Below the pieces are notes generated by a model that searched no databases, was not told the DNA's origin, and saw only the letters and a list, made by a program, of their open reading frames with translations. From NCBI RefSeq assembly GCF_003597395.2, contig NC_133769.1, positions 180,481,993-180,545,992 of the forward strand: 64,000 nucleotides of DNA. The letters are read 5' to 3'. Below, piece after piece: positions 33,893 through 46,012 of this stretch (positions are counted from its first letter, which is position 1; every line of letters begins with the position of its first letter). This DNA comes from Chelonoidis abingdonii. Its lineage: Eukaryota; Chordata; Testudines; Testudinidae. The translations under genes were made by a program, and so were the position numbers.

Positions 33893-36690
33893 TACATAAA
33901 TGTTAAAATTCTATATGGAAAAAAGGATTCTGAAGTCATTTCAAGGATAATTTTTTGTGGTTTGTAATAAGTGTATTTAATCACACCGTAACTAACGTGT
34001 TTAAGTTGATGACTTCTAAAGTAATTAAATTGCATGGAATGCTAGTTCTTTCTAGACTCAGATCAAGTGTAATTAGTAGTATTTTGCCAGCTGTAGATTC
34101 CATCATAAAGTTAAATCAAACCCACAAAGTTGTAATCTGCTCTTCATCTTTAGGCAAAACCCATTGACTCTGGCAGTTCTGCACATGGAATGAAGATATT
34201 AGTATCTGATTCTCAGTGAGAGCTACTGAATGTGCTAAGATTAAATCCCCATCTCTATCCTCATTGTCTGCCATCCTTACTTACTTTGCATCTATAATTT
34301 AGGCTCCAGTCCTGCAGAGAGAACCATGTGGGTGGTTTCTCTGTGTTACTTGAAGCACCTAACATCCTGGGTGTTATAAAATCACGAATAATAATAATCA
34401 TTGTGTTTGAGAATGCAAAAGTAAAAAATGTGTTTTCAGGGAAATGGAATGCTCAGGTGCAGTGGCAGCATTTGATAACCTCAAAAGCTGTTTATGATAG
34501 GCGTGTTCCAGCAATATTAATATTTATCCTTGTTAAACCACAAGATTAAAGAGAAAATGCATTGAAACATTAGGTATTTTATTTGAAAATATCATCAGTT
34601 AAGATATTTATCTCATATTTAGGTAATTCATTATGCAAAGTGGTTTGAAGTGAACTAAACTGAGAGGCAGTGACTGTACAGAGTAGGTTGCACTGAGAAT
34701 CAAACAGTGGGGTTCTGATCAGCCACTTTTAAAGCAATTGGGTAGAAAAAATGTACGTTGGCTGTTTTGATTTCATTTCATGCAGGCATTGATGTTTGAG
34801 ATTTAATATGTATAGATGCATTTTGTTTTCAGGACAGATTGTGGATGAAGCATATATCAGTTTCTCTGTTTCAGGTTTTGTCCTTCGCTCCAGTTATGTT
34901 ATTGAAACATTGTCTTGGTTGTAAATTTATTCTTGTAATAAAACTATTTGTGCTGGACTCATTTTCATGATTTTCACAGTATGTCTTGTTTCGATACCAT
35001 TTTCATATGGTAGACTAGCTGCAGACCCTTTTAGGGAGCGATTTGTGTAAATTGTAAGGAATTGGCCATCTTTGTTACTGGACATGAATTTTGATAGGGT
35101 GTGTAGGCCTGGTTTCTTTTCAGTCAGTTTTTCTCATGCTGGTTCCAATGGGAAGTTTGTCTGCATGATTTGCCAAAAGCTTTCTGCATCTGGATAAAGT
35201 TTGGAAACATTAGCACATAACTACTGAGCAAACTGATGATAGTTTGTTTATACACGCTTGACTTGGGAACAAAAATGTTGATCTCCCTTGTCTTGAGATA
35301 TTCAAGAAGATTTTTAGCTACACAGAGGAGGCAGTGTTCATCCCTGGAGTAATTTCACTGAAACTTTGTCAGTGTTGAATTTCACCCAGTAAATTTTATT
35401 ATCCCAATCTTTTTGGTATGGTTATTTCACGTCAGCTATTGTTTTAAAGGGTTAGTTTTGCCTGTGACATTCTGTTATACATATTTAAATCATGTAAGTA
35501 AATTTACTTTTATTTATTTCTTAGATAGATGATTGTACTTATGAAAAGTACTGAATTGGATAGTGCTGGAAACTGAAGTCTCAGTTTACCCATAGAACCT
35601 GTACACCATGGCAAGTGGCAGTGGTAGGTTCTGCCTCACAATCTTGTGCAGTGTGCCTAAGTAATGGGGTAGTGGGGCTACTTCCAGATGTGAGAGGGTC
35701 GTTGAAGATCCATGTCCATTCATTCCAGAACTCTTTTCTGAGTCTGCCAATAAGAATACTAGTTAATGAGGCTGCTGATAGTGCACATTTGTGATGTGCG
35801 GATACCAAACTTGTGGGGGGTCAGTAGTACCAAGTCACAACTCTCAGCCACAGAACAGCCATCAGATAATGATTACTTTTTGGTCACTATTCAGTCTGTG
35901 GTTAATTTCATTGGTGTCCTGTTGATGAAAGAGGTAATTGTTAGGTTTAGCAGACCATTTCATTTGTTTCTTTCTTGTTGATTAATTGCTCCAGGTTACA
36001 ATCTTTGTTTCTCTGTTGTGAGGGCTTAGCATTGCTATTATGTTGCTGCTTTCCCAGAACTTCATAATAATCTTAGCATTATTTGGGAGTCTGATTCAGT
36101 AGTTTGATCACCCTGTTGCTGTATACTTTGAAGAACTGCACTGTAAAAAGGTGGAATAGAGAATAGTTGTCATATACATATGGCTTTTCTAGAGACAACA
36201 TTTGTTGTATCCATGACTACATCTGTGTGAAACCTCCATGATAAAATCTGAAACCTAAGTGTGTTGTTCTTTTTCCTGATTAAAATGGGGCTGAGTTGCT
36301 GGATCCTGAGATGGGTTTTGTAGTTTTGACTGTGAATTTTGTTAAAACTAATGATGCCATATGGTAGTTTTCACTTGAGAATAGGCACTCAAATACTCAG
36401 GAGTGATATTGTTCTAGCCTGTCTTAGAAGTCTCCAGTAATGATTCCATAACCAACCTTCAAATACTCTATTTATTTTTATTACAAAATCATTTCTTTAC
36501 ATAACGGTGTGGAAAATTTCCTTTATGGTTCTACATGTTGTCAGAGTATCCTTCCCAGCACTGTCCTGACATGGACACGCCTCAGAATTTTCTAATTGTT
36601 TTGTCGCCGCTTGTCTCCTTTTCCCCGTTTTCCCAGACTCCATTTACCGTGCTGTCCATTGGAAACAAAAGACAAAGTTCTTGGGCCTTG
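33893..36690. other. Non-coding stretch
   Basis: No gene is supported. The region 35040-36130 has a slightly more even composition and could be an old retroelement, but I cannot match it to one. Confidence 0.5.
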
Positions 36691-37010
36691 TTTACATTGT
36701 GGTGACATGTAGGGTATGTGTAACTACATGCTGCAGTGCAAAGCACTGCGTCCTCACTGCAGTGTATAGTGTCACATAGATAACAATGAAAAACTCTTGC
36801 AGGCAGAGGCAGTGGGGGAGTGCTTAGCTTTTCCCTGCTGCTGGAGCCTGTTCCTGGCAGCAGGACCTTACATTGTTAAAAATAGTGTAGATGTGGGAAG
36901 CTGTGCTTGGGTGTGCAGAGAGCCATGTAGGGTACATACCCACAGGGTTCAGACATGCCTTGACTTGCCTAAGCAGTGCCTCAGCAGCTACACAACTATT
37001 AATACTCTGC
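36691..37010. mobile_element. Possible MITE or other dispersed repeat
   Basis: Internal mirrored words (gctgcagtgcaaagcactgcg at 36731-36751, then ctcactgcagtgtatag) and a higher GC content than the flanks suggest a small DNA transposon. The ends are not clear, so the family and limits are uncertain. Confidence 0.35.
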
Positions 37011-37017
37011 AGGATTG

Positions 37018-37091
37018 AGTGTGCAGTGTGCGTACTCTGTGTCACTGTGCGTGTGCAGTGTGCGTACTCCATGTCACTGTGCGTGTGCAAT
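37018..37091. repeat. 32-bp tandem repeat, about 2.3 copies
   Basis: A unit starting gtgcagtgtgcgtactc and ending 'gtcactgtgcgt' is repeated at 37019 and 37051, with a partial third copy. The two full copies differ at a few positions (ctgtg against ccatg). Confidence 0.8.
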
Positions 37092-40000
37092 GTAGATCTA
37101 CTTTTTTGATTGTAATTGTTGACATAGTTGGTTACAGTTGGGCTCTAAATTTGATTGAGATTCCTGATTAATTTAATTAGTGCAAGATGTCACGTGTGCA
37201 TGTGTGTGCGCGTGATATGTATGTATAGATGAATTCAAGTACAAATTGTCCTGCAGTATGTCTAGCATATAAACAGTTTCTTTACTGTCTATGGAACATC
37301 TTCATCAATATAGACAAATGTTGAAATTATGCCCTATTATGTGGTGTCTGCTTGTTTCAGTCTTTGACGACATTTGTTTTCCATAGGTCTCCGGCATATT
37401 TAAATATCATAGTACTCATTGCTGATACTGTGACTTTGCCAAAGCTTTTCAAGGAAGTGCTACTGTAGCAAATATCTCATTAGTATGGTGCTTTTTCTGT
37501 TCTGCAGCATCTGGTGAAACATTAAAGGGTGAATAATTGTAGATATCTATTAAAAGCTTATGATTAATTAGGATTGTTAAATGATAGTTTCTGGTAACAA
37601 ATACAGTGAATTCTGCTTACAGTGAACTAGGATATAGTGAAACAATCTGGACTTTCACTATATTGCAATGAGCAAGTTGCACTTCCAGAATAGTAACTGT
37701 GCATTACTTATAAACTGGTTTTTAAAAAATCTCTTCCGTGTAAGCAGATGCCTTTTTGGGGTCATGTTTTCATATTTGGCTGCTTAAATCACAATAGGTG
37801 CGCAGATCCCATATTCTAATGCTCAAACAGCTCTGATCAAAGTCCTGGAACACCAAATGTGTCTTCTGCAATAATGAAATCCATGTTATGCATATTGCAG
37901 CTTCTGGAGACTTGATGACCTGCTTGACTGGGATGAACTAAGAGGCAATTATTTGTCGCCTAAACTAGAGCAACATTCTCCCAACTGTATGGATGTGACT
38001 GAGGGAAGAATTTGACCTACATTTTATATACTACTGAACCCCAGTTACAAAGTTCACGAGTCATTTAAAGATATCCAGGCAGAAAATGAAAATGCTGACA
38101 CTTGATTATTCAGGGTGCTTCCTTCATTCCTTTTCTATTTCAGTCTCTCATTCAACCATGACCATTTTATCCCTAATAAAAATTGACCAGCTTTTAAATT
38201 AGTGAGGTAATGTAGGTGAAGAAATATTTTGGGAAGGGGAAAGGGCAGTTATGCCAGATGGTCTGTCAATATCATTAATTGTTTTCCAATCAATAGATGT
38301 GAAAGTCATTAGCACTATAAAACATTATTAGATCCTAGGAAATTTTTATTTTTAGTATGGTGGCAAATAATATAAAACTTTTAAATGGTTTTTCTAGCAG
38401 GTTTCATATGATGGAAATACACCTCTTAGTTCCTGGAGATGATCCAGAGCCCAAATACATTGACAGAACAAAGAAACTTTTTCACTAACAAGTTATATTT
38501 AAATGGTACCTGCTTAAGGACACCTTAAGATAGGATAAGGGAGGATGCCTTTGATTTTTTGATGGGGAAATGCAGGCAATTGACTGAGAGTCCCTTTTGT
38601 TTGGCAAGACAGTGTTCGGGTTAGTCCAGAGTGCAGGACAACCTATTTGCATAATCCCTGAATCTGAAAGGCAGGATGACCAACAGAGAGCACACTCAGT
38701 TTTGCACTTGATTGAACCAGACTGAGCAGCAGGAGATAGTTTCTGAGTGGGGATTATAAAGGGTAGAATTTGTTCAGAGGAGGAGATCTTAGCTGTTGGT
38801 CATATAAATAGACTTGGATGGCTGTTCTTGCTATTTGTACCTGTCTTAAAAAGATTTACTACATTTTGTAAGTAGAAGCTAGATATGGGTAATTTATGGC
38901 TTCTCTACCTGTGGCTAGCCATTTTTCTCTACCTCTGCTCCCCCCCCATCTTTAAAAAGAAGAGAAAAAAAATCTTTTTGAACCTAGAACTAACCTGACC
39001 TCTTAGAATGCTTACAATACCATTGCAAAAAAAAGAAAAAGGAAAACCAAAACCCAGCAGCTAATTCAGTGTTTGAAATTATTAAAAAAATTCAGAAGAG
39101 CTAGACTTTGGTGTACGACAGCATTTTGAAGAATAGTCTTGCACACTTAAATAGGTCAAGAAATGTGCAGTGGGTTCAATTTGCATTTACTTTTGCAACT
39201 GTACATTGAATTTCCTTATGCATTGGATGAAAAACATTTTAAACTTGAGACAAAGTTAATGCCTGCTCTACTTGCTTGAGTCTAGAGATTCCCTGGCTGA
39301 CAGAAGAGACGCATCAGTGGAAGACAGATGCAAAGTGGGTGTATGGTGTTACAAAACTTTAAAAGTCAATGTAACATATGTAGTGAGTTTTTGTGCCCCC
39401 TGAAAAGAATTCTGGATATGTTCATGATGATTTGCAAAAGGCAAAAACTGATTGTTAAAAAGGTAGTGTTTATTTCTAAACAGTTACTTTTTCAGTATGT
39501 GAGCTACCTCACATCTCCTTTATAGAAAAGCAATTACACTGAATAAGCTTATGAATGGAACAAGAGGGAACATGTGAAACTGTTCACTCCGCCATAATTT
39601 ATCGTCTTGGCATGTATGTGATTGAGTGTATTTAGTTTCACAGATGATGTAGGCTTGCTGCAAAATGCACTTATTCTCAGCAATATGATCCAGTTTAAGT
39701 TGTATTTCTCATTTCCAATAGACTTTAGAAAGATTATGAGCAGAGTTTTCATGGAGGATTTCAGGCACCTTCTGAAAAATCTGGCAACTTTATTTAGGTA
39801 CTGAAATGGGAACTGAGCACTGAGCATATCGCATCATGATACATACTTCAAAAGTCTGGGAAAATAGTATTGTGTATGCAGAGAATAGTGTCTGCCTGAT
39901 AAATACAATACAGGCAGCCTGAGAAAGATGGAGGAATCACTATCTGCAAGATCAACTTTTTTGAAATGTGTATTTCCAAAATGGGTGCAATTTGAATGAA

Positions 40001-40935
40001 ACACTTGTTTTAAAATGTCTAAAGACCACTTATACTAGGTAATCTAAAACTTTTTAAATATTTTTCTTTTTCTATGACAAATTGAAAAATCAGGACAGAT
40101 TTTTGTTGAAATTGTTTATAACACTACAGATAAGAACGTGTGCAGGTTTTTGTGATCAAATTTTCATGCAACTTTATGATGGTGGTGATGTCAAGGAAAA
40201 ATTCACTCATCGGATTAGGGTGAGGTAAGGAAGACAAAAGCAAGATAAACTTTTTATATATTGATGTGTAATATGTATTCAGAGATGGAAAATAATTAGC
40301 AGTCAAACCTACGTATGTATTTTTGTCTGTGTGTAAAATGAATGGGTTGGGAGGAGAGAGAAGGGGAAATGCCAGAAAAAATTGATTATATTAATGCCAA
40401 CATGCTAATACTTTTCGAGTGTTTAAAGTGTATTGCTATAAATATACTGAAATACTTTTGATGTGCAGATTAGTGGCAAACTTGACTAGGAAGCACAGGA
40501 GAAAATCCTATGAAATAGTGAAATCAAGCTAATTATGAATTACAGCACACATCAGACTTATCCTCAGCATCTGATAAATGTTGGAAATGCCAAGCAATTG
40601 CAGGAGCTCTGAAGCATATCATGTAGGCTTGTAGAAAAAGCTGAAAGCCTTTTTTGGGAGTATTATATTCAAAACTGTAGTAGAAATTATGGCCAGAATG
40701 TATGCAGAATAACTTTCTTCATGATTTTCCTTTTTTTTTTGGAATGGAGTCTGATGGAACTAACTGATACTTTAATCAGAATGAAATTATTAGGTCTTGT
40801 AGTGACAACATCTGATAGGCTCTGATGTGGCACTTCGTTTCTGATGCTCTCCCACAGGGGAAATGACTGATGCTATTCAGAATCTGAAGTTTTCCCATGC
40901 CGTCAGATGTTGCATAGGGAGCAAACAGGACTCCA
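37092..40935. other. Long non-coding stretch
   Basis: AT-rich, with no gene or element that I can name. A short C run lies at 38940-38948 and A-rich patches around 39028-39045. Confidence 0.6.
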
Positions 40936-41400
40936 CTATCCCCATTTATGCTGTGTCGCTCTGTGCATGTCTTCTATTTGTTGAGTCCCATGAATGTTCA
41001 TTCTTTGAGTAGTGTCTAATGGAGGGATCCTTTTGTGTTCTTCTCCAGCTGCCCAGTGGCCCAATGGAGATAAGGAGGAGTTAAATTCTTTGTCAAATTC
41101 AGCATTTCTTGTAAATTCATGCATTGAATACCTAGTATTTTTTCTATGGCATTTTCTTTCAAAGGCATTTAGATACGTGTACCATTTGTGGATTTCCAAC
41201 TTTCACGTCCATCTGTTCAGATATTATAATTAGGTCTTTAAATAGTAGGTTTTCCACAACCAAATCTTGTTGAAGCTGCCTAATATAGCTGTCACCAATT
41301 GATGACATTTGCTTCTGGATATCCTCACTGGCTTCCACATTCCTGACAAGGTATGGGATTTGACTCACTTGTATTGTTTTGCAATGATTAAGATTAAGAG
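40936..41400 (-). pseudogene. Unrecognised coding-like remnant
   Basis: On the minus strand two frames overlap at 41159-41199. The upstream one reads VRNVEASEDIQKQMSSIG, DSYIRQLQQDL and KDLIIISEQMDV and can be extended upstream without a stop to about 41398. The downstream one reads HEFTRNAEFDKEFNSSLSPL and ends TQHKWG at 40936. The amino-acid make-up (charged, amphipathic) is more protein-like than neighbouring frames. One frameshift near 41160 would join them. I do not recognise the family. It could be a processed pseudogene, an accessory frame of a transposon or chance. A run of T at about 40731-40740 would read as poly(A) on this strand but lies 200 bp away. Confidence 0.3.
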
Positions 41401-41557
41401 GTGATTAAGAAAATGCAGAACGCTTACAAGGAGTGGAAGATGGGAGTGATCTGCAAGGAAAGCTACCTTATTGAGGTCAGAACATGTAGGGATAAAATGA
41501 AAGAGGCCAAAAGCCATTAAGAGTTGGACCTTGCAAAGGGAATTAAAGCTACTAGAG
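41401..41557 (+). mobile_element. CR1 fragment A (linker between endonuclease and RT)
   Basis: Translation gives KMQNAYKEWKMG, YLIEVRTCRDKMKEAKSH and ELDLAKGIKA. This parallels the CR1 linker found at 44134-44235 ([20 protein letters not shown]). The fragment stops at the tip of the hAT element at 41558. Its continuation is not found after that element. Confidence 0.65.
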
Positions 41558-43585
41558 CAGTGGTCCCCAACCTTTTTGTGGCCAGTGGCACATTCATGTT
41601 TTCAGAAGAATGTGGCGGGCGCCAACAATTTTCAAGGCTTATTTTGTATTTGTACATTAAATAATGCAAAAAAATCATATTTAATATTACATAATATATG
41701 AATCCAAAAGATAAAAAAGATAATTTTACACGTAAAAAGTATTAATTAAATTATTCGGCAATTAGTCTTTCACCTTACCATGTGAATTTGCTCTTTTTTT
41801 ATCTACCTGTAAGAAAAATTAAGGAGTTTTTACAAAATAAATGTCATAAACAGTTTTCATCTTACTTATTTTTAAAAAGTAAAACATTGTTCAACTGCTG
41901 GTCCAAATATATTTATTATTCTTACTTTAACATAGCCAGTTATGGTTAATTAAAAATATTCTTTGTATTGTTACTTGTATCTGGATTTCAATAAACAAAC
42001 AAACATGAAAAAAGTTAAACACAAGTTAATCATAACGCGCACATCAGCACTTAATGGGAAATAGGTATCATTAATTCACATGTTTTTTTCCTAATAAAGT
42101 CAATGTGATTTTTTGCGCTGCATTTCTTCAGCCAATTTTTTGAAGATGGGAGAGAAGGATGATATTCCCATTCATAAACAATCGTCAAGATGGGCATCTG
42201 TAAGCTGAGATCTGTATTTTGATTTTATGATGTTCATTCTTGAAAACAGAACTTTTGCATAGATAAGAGGAACCGAAATAAGATTTTATTTTGTATGCTA
42301 CATTTTTTAAGGCAGGAAACTTTTTTCGGTCAACCAGATTCCAAAATTTTTCATCTGTTGTGCAGGATTTTAGAACAATATCATTTTGAAGGTCCAAAAT
42401 CTCCAGTTCTTACTCGAATGAGACTCGCAATTGATGTAGCCATTTCCGTTACCTCTATTTGGCAAGTAAAAGAATTCACAAGAAAGGCAACTACAGGCTC
42501 AATGATGGTGAACTGGTGAAATCTGTTTTCAAATTGTTCCAGAAGTGTTTGAATGTGGATAACAAATGGTGATGGGTTAAAATCACTCTCGCATACCATT
42601 TTCTTCATACTTGGGAAATGTATGAGAGACTTTGTCTTCCTATGTGACATCCACAAGATCAATTTTGCTTTGAATGATTTTACAGAACCTATCATTTGAG
42701 CCACATGTTTATCTTTTTCCTGGAGCTCAAGATTTAAAATGTTCCATTTGTCAGTGATGTCAGCAAAAAAAGTCAAGTCCATTAACCAGCTGGTGTTTTC
42801 TAGTTGCTCAAAATTCTGATTTATGGACTTCAGAAATTCTTCGATCTCTTCAGTTAGGCTTAAAAAACATGCAAGAATTTTACCTTTGTTCAGCCATCGT
42901 ACTTCTGTGTGCAAGATAAGATCAGATTGTTTATCATCAACATCTTCCAACGGGACCTTAAAAATTTGGTGTTGCAAAGGTTTCGCTCAAACAGAGTGAA
43001 TTATTTTAATAAGGACATTCATGACATGTTGAAAAGAAAGAACTCTGATGCACAAAGCTTCTTGGTGGATAATGCAATGATAAGACATAAAGTTTGGAAA
43101 GGATTAATTCTTCTTATAGAGTGCAATGAATCCATTGGCACTGCCCATCATTGCTGGTGCCCCATCAGTGGTGATCGCAGACAACTTGTGTAGTGGCATA
43201 CTAATTGATGTTGCGTATGATTTGAATAAATTATAGATGTCCTCACCCTTTGTTCCCCCTTTCATAGGCAATACTTTTAGTAACTCTTCTTTTACGATGA
43301 AGTTAGTAAATACCATCCTCACCATAACTGCCAACTGTACTGTATCTGTCGACTCATCGAATTGCAGTGAAAACCAGTCACGTATTTCCAAATCATCCTT
43401 TAGCTGAGTTTGCGTGTCACTTGAAATTGCATGTTTCCTCCTCGTAACTGTGTTGTCTGAAAACTCCAAGTCTTGTTTTGCCGACAGAATCTCACCCTCA
43501 TTAGAAAATCCTTGAAACAGGCAATCAGCACCAGTCAAAAAGAAGAGGTAGCTGGGTTTTTTTTTTTTAAATAACTAACAAAATC
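41558..43585 (-). mobile_element. hAT (Charlie-like) DNA transposon, 5'-truncated
   Basis: The tip cagtggtccccaaccttttt at 41558 is a Charlie-type hAT inverted end. It lies at the 3' end of a minus-strand transposase gene (42185-43550). The transposase start, BED-type zinc finger and opposite tip are missing, and CR1 sequence begins instead near 43585. The untranslated 3' region 41578-42184 is AT-rich. No second tip or target duplication can be checked. Confidence 0.8.
42185..43550 (-). pseudogene. hAT transposase pseudogene (Charlie/GTF2IRD2-tail-like)
   Basis: On the minus strand the blocks run in hAT order. First is SLQFDESTD, whose first D is the likely first catalytic aspartate (about 43357). 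Next is AITTDGAPAMMG with the second aspartate, then HCIIHQEALC (43050-43079), the conserved C/H insertion motif. WLNKGKILACF and FFADITDKWNILNLELQ follow, and then the C-terminal dimerisation block YKIKSYFGSSYLC with KNEHHKIKIQ. An in-frame stop near 43000 and a frame change between 42381 and 42397 break it. The N-terminal 150 or so residues are absent. The family resembles the transposase tail found in vertebrate GTF2IRD2-like proteins. It is a dead copy and not a domesticated gene. Confidence 0.85.
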
Positions 43586-46012
43586 ATTCAAAGCACTGGA
43601 CTTTGATGATGATGGGGGATTTCAACTACTCAGATATTTGTTGGGAAAATAACACAGCGGGCACAGATTATACAACAAGTTCTTGGAAGGTGTTGGAAAC
43701 CATTTTTTATTTCAGAAGGTGAAGACCGCTACTAGGGGAGAGGCTGTTCTAGATTTGATTTTGACAAATAGGTTGAGAATTTGAAAGTGGAGGGCAGCTT
43801 TGGTGAAAGTGATCATGAAATGATAAAGTTCATGATTCTATGGAAGGGTCGGAGGTAGAACGGCAAAATAAAGACAATGGATTTCATGAAAGCAAACTTT
43901 AGCAAAATCAGAGAGTTGGTAGGTAAGATCCCATGGGAAGCAAGTCTAAGGGGAAAAACAACTGAAGATAGTTGGCAGATTTTCAAAGAGAAATTATTAA
44001 GGGCACAAGAGAACTATCCCACTGCATAGGAAAGATAGGCAGTATGGCAAGAGACTCTCCTGGCTTAACCAGGAGATCTTCAATGATCTAAAAATCAAAA
44101 AAGAGTCGTACAAAAAACTGGAAACTAAGTCAAATGACAAAGGATGAATATAAACAAACAACACAATTATGTAGGGACAAAATTAGAAAGACCAGGGCAC
44201 AAAATGAGATCAAACTAGCTAGAGACATAAACGGTAATAAAACATTCTACAAATACATTAGAAGCAAGAGGAAGACCAAGGACAGGGTAGGCCCATTACT
44301 CAATGAGGGGAAAAATAATCAGAAAACGTGGAAATGGCAGAGATGCTTAATGACTTCTTTGTTTCGGTTTTCACCAAGAAGGTTGGTGGTGGTTGGATGT
44401 CTAACATAGTGAATGCCAATGAAAATTAGGTAGGATCAGAAGAGGCTAAAATAGGGAAAGAACAAGGTAAAAATTACTTGGACAAATTAGATATCTTCAG
44501 TTCCCCAAGGCCTGATGAAATGTACCCTAGAATACTCAAGGAGCTGACTGAGGACATATCTGAGCCATTAGCAATTATCTTTGAAAAGTCATGGAAGATG
44601 GGAGAGATTCCAGAGAACTGGAAAAGGGCAAATATGGTGCCAATCTACGTAAAAGGGAAATAAGGACAACCCAGGAATTACAGACCAGTCAGCTTTAACT
44701 TCTGTATTAATTTGCAAACATCTAGAAGATAATAAGGTGATAAGTAACCATCAGCATGGATTTGTCAAGAACAAATCATGTCAAACCAACCTGATAGCTT
44801 TCTTTGACAGGGTAGCAAGCCTTGTGGATAGGGGAGAAGCGGTAGATGTGGTATGTCTTGACTTCAATAAAACTTTTGATACTGTCTTACATGACCTTCT
44901 CATAAACAAATTAGGGAAATACAATCTAGATGGAGCTACTAGAAAGTGGGTGCAAAACTATTTGGAAAACTGTTCCCAGAGAGTAGTTATCGGTGGTTCA
45001 CAGTCATGCTGGAAGGACATCATAAGTGAGGTCCTGTAGGGATCAGTTCTGGGTCTAGTTCTATTCAATATCTTCATCAGTGATTTAGATATCAGCATGC
45101 AGAGTACACTGATAAAGTTTGTGGGTGATACCAAGCTGAGAGGGGTTGCAAGTGCTTTGGAGGATAGGATTAAAATTCAAAATGATCTGGACAAACTGGA
45201 GACATGGTATGAAGTAAATAGGATGAAATTCAATAAGGACAAATGCAAAGTGCTCCATTTAGGAAGGAACCATCAGTTATACACATACAAAATGGGAAAG
45301 GATTGCCTAGGAAGGAGTACTGTGGAAAGTGATCTGGGGGTCATAGTGGACCACAAGCTAAATGAGAATCAATGGTGTAACACTGTTGCAAAAAAAGCGA
45401 ACATCCTTCTGTGATGTATTAGCAGGAGTGTTGTAAGCAAGACACGAGAAGTAATTCTTTTGCTCTACTCTGCACTGATTAGTCCTCAACTGGAGTAGTG
45501 TGTCCAGTTCTGTGTGCCACATTTCATGAAGGATGTGAGCAAATTGGAGAGAGTCCAGAAAAAGCAGCAAAAATGATTAAAGGTCTAGAAAACATGACCT
45601 ATGAGGGAAGATTGGGGGGGGCGGGGAAGGTTTGTTTAGTCTGGAAATGAGAAGACTGAGAGGGGACATAACAGTTTTCAAGTATGTAAAAGGTTGTTAC
45701 AAGGAGGAGGAAGAAAAATATTTTCTTAAAAATATTTGTTTTTCTTAATCTCTGAGGATAGGACAAGAAGCAATGGACTTAACTTGCAGCAAGGGAGATT
45801 TAGATTGGACATTAGGAAAATCTTCGTAACTGTCAGGGTGGTTAAGCACTGAAATAAATTGCCTAGGGAGGTTGTGGAATTTCCACCATTGAAAATTTTT
45901 AAGAGCAGGTTAGACAAATAGCTATCAGGAATGGTCTAGATAATACTTAGTCCTGCCACAAGTGCCGGGGACTGGACAAGATGACCTCTCGAGGTCTCGT
46001 CCCGTTCTGATT
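43585..46012 (+). mobile_element. CR1 LINE, 2.4 kb, 5'-truncated (copy B)
   Basis: This is the longest CR1 in the window. It runs from the C-terminal part of the apurinic endonuclease (GDFN motif at 43615-43626, then [13 protein letters not shown]) through a linker and reverse transcriptase to a CR1 3' end with 'ggacaagatgacctctcgag'. The end near 46012 has the gattct-type terminus. Many stops and frameshifts are present. CR1 elements copy themselves by nicking target DNA and reverse-transcribing their RNA in place. Confidence 0.9.
44134..45414 (+). pseudogene. CR1 ORF2 reverse transcriptase remnant
   Basis: Four open blocks form a broken reverse transcriptase. They are the linker (44134-44409, ending [14 protein letters not shown]), the fingers block (44478-44663: [15 protein letters not shown] and [14 protein letters not shown]), the palm block (44737-45039: HGFVKNKSCQTNL and DFNKTFDTVLHD at 44860-44895) and the catalytic/thumb block (45097-45414). 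The catalytic box reads FVGD (45118-45129) where CR1 enzymes carry FADD, so one of the two aspartates is lost. Downstream, WYEVNRMKFNKDKCKVLHLG and ESDLGVIVDHKL are typical CR1 thumb motifs. Stops between the blocks confirm inactivation. Confidence 0.88.

Noticed and set aside
37010..37100. CRISPR-like array
   Set aside because: Only about 2.3 copies of a 32-bp unit with no spacers, in a eukaryotic context; it is a minisatellite.
39622..39804. FTDDVGLLQN resembling a reverse transcriptase catalytic box
   Set aside because: No other reverse transcriptase motif lies nearby in any frame; the match is too short.
42185..43550. Domesticated hAT transposase gene
   Set aside because: An internal stop, frame change and missing N-terminus show it is a dead transposon copy.
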